Of a DNA stretch of 64,000 bases, positions 33,317 to 40,244 are shown piece after piece. The notes below the pieces were generated by a model, which saw only the letters and a list, made by a program, of their open reading frames with translations, was not told the origin of the DNA and did not search any database. A program made the position numbers and the translations under genes. This DNA comes from Nonomuraea gerenzanensis. GTDB lineage: Bacteria; Actinomycetota; Actinomycetes; Streptosporangiales; Streptosporangiaceae. Every line of letters starts with the position of its first letter. Position 1 is the stretch's first letter. Location of the stretch: the NCBI RefSeq assembly GCF_020215645.1, contig NZ_CP084058.1:3100001-3164000 (forward strand), given 5' to 3'.

Positions 33317-34030
33317 CTAGATCCACAGGAGCAGGAGCGCCAGCAGGAACCCGGCGCCACACAGGCGGCCCACCCAGGCCGTCGAGCCGAGCAGCTTGGT
33401 GTCCCAGCCGCGCGGGTCGCCGCTGAGCGCGCGGGAGAGCGGCATGAGCACCCGGCCCACGCCGAAGCCCAGCCCGGCCAGCAGGCCCGGTCCCAGGCCG
33501 CCGGCCAGCACGATGACCAGGACGAGCAGTTGGGGCAGCGCCGTCGGGGTGAAGGTGCGCACGCCGGTGCCCATCTCGAAGCCGAACTGCAGCGGCCCGG
33601 AGAAGGAGGAGCGCGGGATGACGTCCTGCGGCACGAGCCGGCGGTTCTGCGGCAGCGACAGCGGCCGCCCGGCCAGCTCGAAGAGCAGGATGACGGCGAC
33701 GGCAGGCGCGAGAGTCCACAGCCGGACCGCCTCCGGGATGATCGAGGCCAGCCCGCCGAGGGCGCCGGTGATGAGCCCGGACAGCAGCGCGCCGAGCATG
33801 AGTCCGGTGCTGAACACCGGCAACTTGCCTCGCCAGACCGACGAGGTCAGCAGGTCCGCTGAGTTGAGGCTTCAAACGCTGCCGGACAGCGAGAACCCGG
33901 CGGTCACCCCCAGCAGCGCCCAGGCGAGCGGGGTGAACGACGGGGTCCAGACCTGGTGGGCGGCCGCCACCAGGGCCGTGCACAGCGCGATGCCGAGCGC
34001 GACCCGGGTGGCGGCGAAGGTGTTGCTCAT
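33317..34030 (-). CDS. Module C selenoprotein: Sec-containing multi-pass membrane protein (in-frame UGA)
   Basis: ATG 34030 opens a frame of 52 codons, then TGA (33874-33872, residue 53), then 184 codons to TAG 33319-33317, 237 residues. The local sequence is GFSLSGSV-U-SLNSADLLTSSVWRG. About seven hydrophobic segments are seen. The second conserved block is LPQNRRLVPQDVIPRSSFSG followed by FGFEMGTGVRTFTPTALP. Over 56 bases around the UGA it matches module A at about 50 positions, including the Val codon GTT before the UGA, although the N-termini differ. A conventional caller would start at TTG 33823. It lies 6 nt after the Cys-rich protein gene. Confidence 0.87.
33847..33862 (-). promoter_or_regulatory. 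Bacterial SECIS-like hairpin after the module C UGA
   Basis: TCAGC pairs with GCTGA around the loop GGACCT, nine nt after the UGA. The stem is identical to module A and the only differences are in the loop (GGGTCT in A), which is what one expects of a structural element under selection. Confidence 0.75.
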
Positions 34031-34036
34031 CGCGTC

Positions 34037-34531
34037 TTACAGGGCGTAGGAGCAGATGTAGAAGGTGGTCCCGCCGCAGGTGGCGACGTACCCGTCGGCA
34101 CAGCGGTACTTCGTGCCGCTGTGCGTCCACCGCCAGGCGTTCCTGTCGGTCAGGCTGCCCGCGCCGCACAACTTGACCGCGTAGCTGTTGTAGCAGGTGC
34201 CGGACGAGCGCAGGAACCAGCCGTCCCCGCCGCAGTAGCTCCTGGAGTACGGGGCTCCGACGCAGACCTTGGTGTTGTTGTCGTAACCGGCGGCGCTGCC
34301 ATAGCCGGCGCAGTCGGTGTACTCGTTGCCCACCACCGCGTAGGCGCCGTTGTTCTTGCCCGGCAGGGCGGACAGCACGTTCAGTGCCAGGGCGCCGCCC
34401 AGCACGCCGATGCTCTTGAAGACGGTCCGGCGGGAGGGGGCGGAAAAGGCCGGTCGGCGGCGCTCACCGGGATCGGGCTCGTCTGTCACGGAGGGCACGT
34501 CGGCCCAGTAACGGTCGGCGTCGACTGTCAT
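34037..34531 (-). CDS. Module C Tat-exported Cys-rich MauA-like protein
   Basis: 164 residues. ATG 34531 overlaps the MauD-like stop (ATGA), so translation is coupled. The Tat signal is SRRTVFKSIGVLGGALALNV. The mature domain has eight cysteines and ends with WTHSGTKYRCADG and GGTTFYICSYAL, similar to WSSSAGKWNCWDG and TTICKY of module A. The GWFLRSSGTCYN part may correspond to the light-chain WVASCYN region. As in modules A and B, it is the presumed disulfide-maturation substrate of the adjacent redox proteins. Confidence 0.72.
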   Translation of the reverse strand: MTVDADRYWADVPSVTDEPDPGERRRPAFSAPSRRTVFKSIGVLGGALALNVLSALPGKNNGAYAVVGNEYTDCAGYGSAAGYDNNTKVCVGAPYSRSYCGGDGWFLRSSGTCYNSYAVKLCGAGSLTDRNAWRWTHSGTKYRCADGYVATCGGTTFYICSYAL

Positions 34532-35034
34532 GCGATTGACCTCTCTGAGGAGCTGACGGCGAGGAAGGTGTCGAGGTCGTCGTCGGAACCGGCGACCCTG
34601 CGCCATTCCTCCGTCCCGTCGGCGGAGTACTTGACCAGCGTCGGGGTCGCGCCGACGGCGACCTGGCCGAGCAGGGCGGCGTCGATGACCGGCAGGACCT
34701 CACTGCCCGCCACCCACTCGGCGCAGCGGCCGGCGGCGGCCAGCAGCACGGCGTGCCCGGCCAGGTCCGGCCCGGCCACCGCGGCGAGGTGCCGGGCACG
34801 CTCGACGCACAGGGGGCAGTTCTCGGACACGACCAGGACGAACGTGGGCAGGCCGTCGTCGGAGCCGAACCTGGCCACGGACCGGACGGCGGGGGCCGCC
34901 GGAGCGGCCGCCTGCGCCTGGAGCAGCTTGCCCTGCAGCTCGCGCACCATGTTCAGGAGCGTCGCGAAGGCGAAGAGCAGCAGCACCGTCCCGAGGAAGG
35001 ACAGCACCGCCAGCGAGTCGAGGAAGGCTCTCAT
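34528..35034 (-). CDS. Module C MauD-like thioredoxin-fold protein
   Basis: 168 residues. It has an N-terminal membrane anchor (AVLSFLGTVLLLFAFATLLN) and a thioredoxin-like domain with the redox motif VSENCPLCVERARHLA. It is the third MauD-like paralogue here, with a different CxxC (CPLC). It follows the unknown first gene by 4 nt and overlaps the Cys-rich protein gene. Confidence 0.78.
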   Translation of the reverse strand: MRAFLDSLAVLSFLGTVLLLFAFATLLNMVRELQGKLLQAQAAAPAAPAVRSVARFGSDDGLPTFVLVVSENCPLCVERARHLAAVAGPDLAGHAVLLAAAGRCAEWVAGSEVLPVIDAALLGQVAVGATPTLVKYSADGTEEWRRVAGSDDDLDTFLAVSSSERSIA

Positions 35035-35038
35035 CGTC

Positions 35039-35719
35039 CTAGCTCAGCCGGCACGAGATGGTCTCGACGACGTCGATGAAGCGCACGTCGTCCGGACGGG
35101 CGGCAACGACGGTCGTCGCGGTGCTGTCGTTGACCATGAAGGCCGAGCGGGTCTGCACGGCGCCGGCCTCGTCCTTCTCGTCAACGCGCCACATGGAGCC
35201 GCCGCGCACGCGCTTGCCCTTGGTCGGGGGCACCGCGTCCGCGGCGTCGGCGGCGGGCTTGACCTGGACGGCGCAGACCTGGTCGATGGTGTTGACCGCC
35301 AGCAGGTTGCCGAGCGTCAGGCCCGACCCCGCCCGCGGCAGCATGGTCAGCCCCTCCGGCGTGTCCTGCACGTCGAACTTGACCAGGATGTCCATGAAGG
35401 CCTCGAACGGGACGCCCACGCCGTTGAAGAAGGTGGCGACCTCATTGTGCGGTCCCACCCACACCATGTTGGTCGTGCCCTGCTCCGGGTCTTCGAGCGA
35501 CAGGATCCGGCCGCCGTTCCACTGGGCCTCACGCACGGTGAAGCGGGGCCAGTCGCCGAGCTGCTTGGACACGACTTCGGTGGATCCCGCCGGTGTGACC
35601 TGGAAGCGCGTGCCTCCGGCGGGGCCGTGCGCCCAGATGACGTAGGCCCAGCCGCCGATGAAGGGCTGGGAATTGCCTTCGACCGTGAGACTCTGTCCGT
35701 TCGGAGCACGCACTTGCAT
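35039..35719 (-). CDS. Module C first gene, unknown protein homologous to module A protein
   Basis: About 226 residues from ATG 35719, which has the strong ribosome site GGAAGG 7 nt upstream. The frame is open to 35818 but the extension is less likely. Motifs shared with the module A protein: VQDTPEGLTMLPRAGSGLTL and the NDST region near the C-terminus. Two cysteines (QVCAVQV and ETISCRLS) are present. No signal peptide is clear, so its location is unknown. It opens the module C operon. Confidence 0.7.
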   Translation of the reverse strand: MQVRAPNGQSLTVEGNSQPFIGGWAYVIWAHGPAGGTRFQVTPAGSTEVVSKQLGDWPRFTVREAQWNGGRILSLEDPEQGTTNMVWVGPHNEVATFFNGVGVPFEAFMDILVKFDVQDTPEGLTMLPRAGSGLTLGNLLAVNTIDQVCAVQVKPAADAADAVPPTKGKRVRGGSMWRVDEKDEAGAVQTRSAFMVNDSTATTVVAARPDDVRFIDVVETISCRLS

Positions 35720-35828
35720 GTCGTTGCCTTCCGCGAGGGGGAAAACGGGCACACCGAAATGGGCTTGTGCCTGAGAGGGAGGTGTGTACGTGCCGGACAC
35801 CTTGTCAGGCACCTTCAAGATCGATCGG

Positions 35829-35858
35829 AATATCTCACGTTGATCGACAGACGGTCAA
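35829..35858 (-). promoter_or_regulatory. Putative module C promoter with shared element
   Basis: On the minus strand TTGACC (35858-35853) and GATATT (35834-35829) are 18 nt apart. The shared ten-base element lies in the spacer (35850-35841), where a regulator could act. It is about 110 nt upstream of the chosen ATG. Confidence 0.4.
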
Positions 35859-35918
35859 GATCTTTCTCAAGCCGGTCCGAAAGGGAAAGAAGCAGGAAAG
35901 AGCCCAATATTGGACGCT

Positions 35919-36203
35919 TCAACCAAACGGTGAGCGCCGCTCACCGGTCGTCTTGCGGGACCGTTGAATGGCGTACTTGCCGAGCGTCGTCTCACCGTGC
36001 GCAATCGCCAGTCACATGCCGCCGGCCAGGTTCACGAGTGGGTGCGACTGCGGCTGCGGGATCACCACCTTCGGCGGGACGGAGGTGGGCGTCGGCTTGG
36101 GCTTCGGCTTGTGCGACTTCCTGGCGACCTTCGGGGCGGAGCTCCCGCCGAACAGTGATCTTGGTCGACACCGTTCCAGCAGGAGCCCTGTTGTGGTCTG
36201 CAC
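35919..36203 (-). pseudogene. Remnant with Pro-rich linker and ricin-like fragment
   Basis: The minus-strand frame from about 36203 encodes KSHKPKPKPTPTSVPPKVVI then HPLVNLAGGM, meets TGA (36014-36012), and continues LAIAHGETTLGKYAIQ for 30 codons before another stop. The piece LVNLAGGM-x-LAIAHGETT resembles the start of a ricin-type lectin repeat (LVNxxSGKCL...), where the TGA would replace the Cys (TGC). No complete lectin domain follows, so it looks decayed. This region (35720-36247) otherwise holds only the module C promoter area. Confidence 0.35.
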
Positions 36204-36247
36204 TGGCTTGACACAGCCGCCACCACGTTGACTGAGCGGCCTTGCTT

Positions 36248-37453
36248 CTAGATCTGGACGAGCGGGAGCCGCCGCACCCCGGTCAGGGTCGGCGTGGGAA
36301 TGAACCGCACCGGATCCTCAGGATCCGTGCGCAGCCGCTCGAACCGGTCGAGCAGGATGTTCAGCGCGACCCGCCCCTCCAGCCTGGCCAGGGGAGCGCC
36401 GAGGCAGAAGTGGATGCCGCGGCCGAAGGCGAGGTGCGGGTTGGGGTCGCGGTGCGGGTCGAAGGCGCCGGGGTCGGGGAACTGCCGGGGGTCCCGGTTG
36501 GCCGCCCCGAGCCAGCACATGACCATCTGGTCGGCCGGGATGCGTACGCCGCCGAGCTCCGCCTCGCGGGTGGTGGCCCGGCCGAGCGCCGCGAACGGCG
36601 TGAACAGCCGCAGCGACTCCTCGATCACGGCCGGGATCGAGTCGCGGTCGGCCCGCGCCCTGTCCTGCTGCTCGGGGAAGGCGTCCAGGCACAGCACCGT
36701 GTTGCCGAGCAGCATCGTCGTGGTGATGTGCCCGGCGAGCAGGAGCAGGATCGCGAAGTTGACCACCTGGTCGTCGGGCAGGCGCTCGCCGTCCACCTCG
36801 GCCTCGACCAGCCTGGTGAGCAGGTCGGCGCGCGGCTGCCGGCGGCGCTGCGCGGCGTGGCCCCCGAGGTAGTCCGACATCTCCTTCCACGGCTTCATCA
36901 CCGCCTGGAGCTCCGCCTCCCGCTCGTCCGCCGGCCTGTTGACCGAGACCTCGGCGTCGCGCTGGAACAGCGCGTCGGCCCACTGCTTGAACAGGGCGCG
37001 GTCGCCGCTGGGGATGCCGAGCAGCTCGGCGATGACGATGACGGGAAGGGGATAGGCCAGGTCCGCCACGAGCTCGAACCGCTCCCGATCACGCGCCGCG
37101 TCGAGCAGCTCATGGGTGAGCGCGGCGATCCTGGGCTCGAGATCCGCGACGACCTTGCGGGTGAAGGCGCTGCTGACCAGCTTGCGCAGCTTGCCGTGCG
37201 CGGGCGGGTCGATCTGGGTGATGAAGCCGTCCAGGGAGAAGTCCTCCTTGGACGGCTTCATGGACTCGGGAACCACCCGCATGGTGTCGGAGGAGAACGT
37301 CGCCGGGTCACCGAGCACCTCGTGCAGCTCCGGGTAACCGTAGACGTTCCACATTCCGGCGTCGGCCGCGAACTCGACCGCCGGGCCCGATCGGGGCCCG
37401 TGCAGCCAGAAGTGTTGTACGGGGATGTCGTACCGTTCGACGATGTCGGCCAT
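36248..37453 (-). CDS. Cytochrome P450 monooxygenase
   Basis: A soluble P450 of 401 residues. The heme-binding loop is FGRGIHFCLGAPLARLE with Cys as heme ligand. The I-helix oxygen-activation motif is LLLLAGHITTTMLL, and ExxR is in VIEESLRLF. It starts at ATG 37453. The regulator gene 37492-37980 lies on the same strand directly upstream. A methyltransferase is near, so a small natural-product or detoxification set is plausible. The substrate and redox partner are unknown. Confidence 0.93.
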   Translation of the reverse strand: MADIVERYDIPVQHFWLHGPRSGPAVEFAADAGMWNVYGYPELHEVLGDPATFSSDTMRVVPESMKPSKEDFSLDGFITQIDPPAHGKLRKLVSSAFTRKVVADLEPRIAALTHELLDAARDRERFELVADLAYPLPVIVIAELLGIPSGDRALFKQWADALFQRDAEVSVNRPADEREAELQAVMKPWKEMSDYLGGHAAQRRRQPRADLLTRLVEAEVDGERLPDDQVVNFAILLLLAGHITTTMLLGNTVLCLDAFPEQQDRARADRDSIPAVIEESLRLFTPFAALGRATTREAELGGVRIPADQMVMCWLGAANRDPRQFPDPGAFDPHRDPNPHLAFGRGIHFCLGAPLARLEGRVALNILLDRFERLRTDPEDPVRFIPTPTLTGVRRLPLVQI

Positions 37454-37491
37454 CGCCTCTCCTTGTCGTAGATCCCTCGATGGAGACGTAC

Positions 37492-37980
37492 TCAGGAAGA
37501 TCGGTCGCGGTACTCCTGCCAGCGGTGCAGCATCTCGTCGCCGTCCTGCACGGTGAAGGCGAAGAAGTCGCGGGTCTCCTCCAGCCGGGCGCGCTGGGCG
37601 GCCCGGTCCTCGCCGAGGATCGACAGCCCGTACTCCAGCGTCTCCAGGCTCTGCTTCACCAGCCCGAGCTGGACCCGCAGGATCTGCGCCCAGCCGCCGC
37701 CGACCGCCCGGTAGCGGTGCTCGCGGCCGGCCGAGGGGACCCGTTCGATGATGCCGCCCGCCTCCAGTTGCCTGGCGACCGTGCTGACGGCGGTCTTGCT
37801 CAGGCTGAGCTCCGCCGCCAGGTCGGTGAGCGAGGGGTCGGGCGGGTCGCAGATCATCAGCCACGCCCAGAGGCGGCCCATGGAGCGCGTCGCACCCAGG
37901 CGCTCCATGACCAGCCCCATCCGATCGACGAACTCGCTCTCCGAAGGCTTCACGGGCGTCAACTCCGCAACGATCGTCAA
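37492..37980 (-). CDS. MarR/GbsR-family transcriptional regulator
   Basis: 162 residues with a winged helix: LTDLAAELSLSKTAVSTVAR followed by QLEAGGIIERVPSAGREHRY. The C-terminal helices (DFFAFTVQDGDEMLHRWQEY) are as in GbsR-like proteins. It starts at TTG 37980 or a nearby codon within the palindrome noted below. The P450 gene follows 38 nt later on the same strand and is the likely target. Confidence 0.8.
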   Translation of the reverse strand: MTIVAELTPVKPSESEFVDRMGLVMERLGATRSMGRLWAWLMICDPPDPSLTDLAAELSLSKTAVSTVARQLEAGGIIERVPSAGREHRYRAVGGGWAQILRVQLGLVKQSLETLEYGLSILGEDRAAQRARLEETRDFFAFTVQDGDEMLHRWQEYRDRSS

Positions 37981-37990
37981 GTACGTACTT
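37979..37990. promoter_or_regulatory. Palindrome AAGTACGTACTT at the GbsR-type gene start
   Basis: A perfect 12-bp palindrome overlaps the start of the regulator gene, with a further related CACGTACGGTAC beside it. It is a good candidate for an autoregulatory operator. Confidence 0.5.
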
Positions 37991-38032
37991 CACGTACGGT
38001 ACGCCCGAAGCCCGACCAGGGGAAGGGGCCCG

Positions 38033-38515
38033 TCAGCCCGCCCGGCCCGCGACCTCGTCGATGCGCACGAACGTGGCGCCCTGGGCGGCGGCGCGGGCGC
38101 CGAGGACGTGACCGTCGCACATCCTCGTCACCGTGCCCGCCCGGTCGATCACCTTCCACGTGGCCGGCTCCTCGCACGGCCGCCCGAGCCGGTCGTAGCT
38201 CCAGGTGCGGTGGCACACCCGGCACTCGGAGACGCCCGCCCGGGAGGAGAGCGTGTTGCCGTGCTCCAGGCACACGCCCCACGGCAGGCCGCACGGCGGG
38301 ACCTGCAGCCTGGCCAGCTCGGCCGCCGCGCGCTGCAGGTCCTCGGCGGCCCTGGCCAGCCAGCCCGCCGCCTGGCGCGCCTCCACGAGCGGGTCGGCGT
38401 CGGGCGTGGTGCCCGGCGCGGTGCCGGGTGAGCCGCCGCACAGTGTCCAGACCTCGGCGGTGAGGGCCTCGGCGCGCGTCGCGAGCGCGCGCAACTGCTC
38501 GGGAGTGACGCTCAT
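38033..38515 (-). CDS. Small protein with Cys-rich zinc-binding-like C-terminal half
   Basis: 160 residues. The N-terminal half is helical (QLRALATRAEALTAEVWTLC). The C-terminal half has CGLPWGVCLEHGNTL, ECRVCHRTWSYDRLGRPC and MCDGHVLGARAAA, a Cys/His pattern suggesting zinc binding. Such proteins are common in actinobacteria near regulators and may bind DNA, but the function is unknown. ATG 38515 has GGAAG upstream, and ATG 38527 is an alternative. Confidence 0.65.
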   Translation of the reverse strand: MSVTPEQLRALATRAEALTAEVWTLCGGSPGTAPGTTPDADPLVEARQAAGWLARAAEDLQRAAAELARLQVPPCGLPWGVCLEHGNTLSSRAGVSECRVCHRTWSYDRLGRPCEEPATWKVIDRAGTVTRMCDGHVLGARAAAQGATFVRIDEVAGRAG

Positions 38516-38604
38516 GCGGGCTTCCATCTCGCGAGGGCCGTCGCCGGTACGGCCGGGGGACTGGTCGCTGAACTGGACCCTACGTCCTGCCGGCCACCAG
38601 CGCG

Positions 38605-39663
38605 TCAGGGCGTGGCGACGGCCTGGAGGATGCTGTACCGGCCCGAGGTCGGGGTGACCTCCGCCGGCTCCCAGCCGCCCGCGCGCAGCAGGTCGCCGTA
38701 CTGGGACGCGGTGCGCTCCCGTCCGCCGAGCAGCACGAGCATCGCCAGGTCGGACAGGTGCACGTGCGACGGCGTCCACGGCTCCGGCAGCAGCATCTCG
38801 ACCAGCAGCAGCCGGGCGCCGGGAGCGGCGGAACGGCGGCAGGTGGCCAGGATGCGGACCGCGTGCTCGTCGTCCCAGTCGTGCAGGATCCACTTCAGCA
38901 GGTACAGGTCGCCCTTCGGGACCTCCTCCAGGAAGTCGCCGGCGACCAGGTCGATCCGGCCCGCGAGCGGCGAGCCCCACAACCGCTGCCTGGCCGCCTC
39001 GATCACCGGCGGCCGGTCGAGCAGCACGCCGGTCGCCGACGGGGCCTTGTCCAGCAGCGCGGCGAGCAGCACGCCGTAGGCGCCGCCGACGTCCACCAGC
39101 CGCCCGTACGCCGAGGGGTCCACGGCCGCCGCGACGTCGGCGGCGACCTGCGCCGACTGCTCCCCCATGCCCAGGGCGAAGTGCTCGGCCTCCTCGGGGT
39201 TCGCGGCGAGGTGCTCCCAGAACGAGCGGCCCAGCAGCGCCGGCGCGACCGGCTCGCCCGTGCGGACCGACTGCTCGAACTCCCCGACGAGCCGCCACAC
39301 GGTCGGGGAGCCGTAGGCGACGGCCAGCTCCCGCAGGGCCGTGGGGGAGTCGGAGCGCAGGCATTCGCCCGCGTCCGTCAGCCGGTAGTGGTCCGGCTCG
39401 GTCTCCGTCATCAGGCCGACCGTGGCGGCGGCCCGCAGCAGGCGCAGCAGCGCGTCGGGGTGCACGCCGACGGCCGCCGCCAGGTCCCGCGCCGAGCGCG
39501 GCCCGGCGGCCAGCTCGTCGGCGACACGCAGCCGGGACAGCACGACGATGATCTGGGAGTGCCAGAAGCCGCTCAGCAGCTGGAGGACGTGTTCCGCCGG
39601 TGCCCGGCCGCCGGAAGGTGCTCGTCCGTCGCGGTCCTCGTGCCCGGTGCCGACGTACGACAT
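38605..39663 (-). CDS. O-methyltransferase (SAM-dependent, plant/actinomycete type)
   Basis: 352 residues. An N-terminal dimerisation/winged-helix domain (LRVADELAAGPRSARDLAAA) is followed by the SAM-binding domain: motif I LVDVGGAYGVLLAALL, the LDRPPVIEAARQRL segment, GDFLEEVPKGDLYLLKWILH and DWDDEHAVRIL. The KWILHDWDDE motif contains the catalytic His typical of this O-methyltransferase family used in antibiotic and polyketide tailoring. Its position near a P450 suggests a small modification set. The substrate is unknown. Confidence 0.9.
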   Translation of the reverse strand: MSYVGTGHEDRDGRAPSGGRAPAEHVLQLLSGFWHSQIIVVLSRLRVADELAAGPRSARDLAAAVGVHPDALLRLLRAAATVGLMTETEPDHYRLTDAGECLRSDSPTALRELAVAYGSPTVWRLVGEFEQSVRTGEPVAPALLGRSFWEHLAANPEEAEHFALGMGEQSAQVAADVAAAVDPSAYGRLVDVGGAYGVLLAALLDKAPSATGVLLDRPPVIEAARQRLWGSPLAGRIDLVAGDFLEEVPKGDLYLLKWILHDWDDEHAVRILATCRRSAAPGARLLLVEMLLPEPWTPSHVHLSDLAMLVLLGGRERTASQYGDLLRAGGWEPAEVTPTSGRYSILQAVATP

Positions 39664-39786
39664 GGACTCACTATGACATCCGGGACGGATGGTGTCATCG
39701 GACAGCATTGACCGAATTCCTGGTGGCGGATCCCACAAGCTGTCACACCTCCCGTCAGGAGCCCGCCATACCCCTCGCCCGCCCGG

Positions 39787-40144
39787 TGCGACAACGGTTG
39801 GTGCGCCCAGCTGCACGGGCTCTACTTCGACAAGGACCAGACGCTGCCGGGCCGCTGCGGGCACCGGCACGACTGGGAGCACGTCGTGGTCCGGGTACAC
39901 GACGGCACCGCCCGGTACGTGGCACGCGTTCCGCTTCGCGGGCGCCGGTGGGCAGCCGGCGAACCACAAGGGCACCTGGCAGTTCCCGCCGCTGGTCGGC
40001 TGGGACCACTACCCGGCGGGGTCGCGCGACCGCCTGGCGGCGCACCCTTTCGGCTCGGCCAGTCTCGGGCTGAAGGACGCCTCGTGCGGCGCGGAGCCGG
40101 CCAAGGCCGAGCCCGCCGGAACCCCGTTCGACCCCCACGCCTGA
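39787..40144 (+). pseudogene. NPP1 (necrosis-inducing-like) protein pseudogene
   Basis: The frame from 39787 reads CDNGWCAQLHGLYFDKDQT then GHRHDWEHVVVRVHDGTARY. GHRHDWE is the NPP1/NLP signature. The frame then shifts: the sequel WHAFRFAGAGGQPANHKGTW and QFPPLVGWDHYPAGSRDRLA, ending at TGA 40142-40144, is in another frame. The N-terminal signal and first third are missing. The gene is broken by at least one frameshift and a 5' truncation. Confidence 0.8.
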
Positions 40145-40244
40145 CGCGCCCGCCCCGGGCTTGCGGCGATTGTCAAAACCCGGTAACGCGAGATGTACTG
40201 CCTTCCGGAAAGCTGATCTTCACGATCGAGCACGAGGAGGAGCG

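Noticed and set aside
33823..33823. TTG/GTG starts downstream of the UGA (33823, 25277 and ATG 31159) as real starts of three separate shorter proteins
   Set aside because: The upstream frames encode membrane helices and conserved motif residues that match between modules, so the UGA lies inside one protein.
39787..40144. NPP1 frame break interpreted as selenocysteine
   Set aside because: The break is a frameshift, not an in-frame UGA, and the protein lacks its N-terminus.
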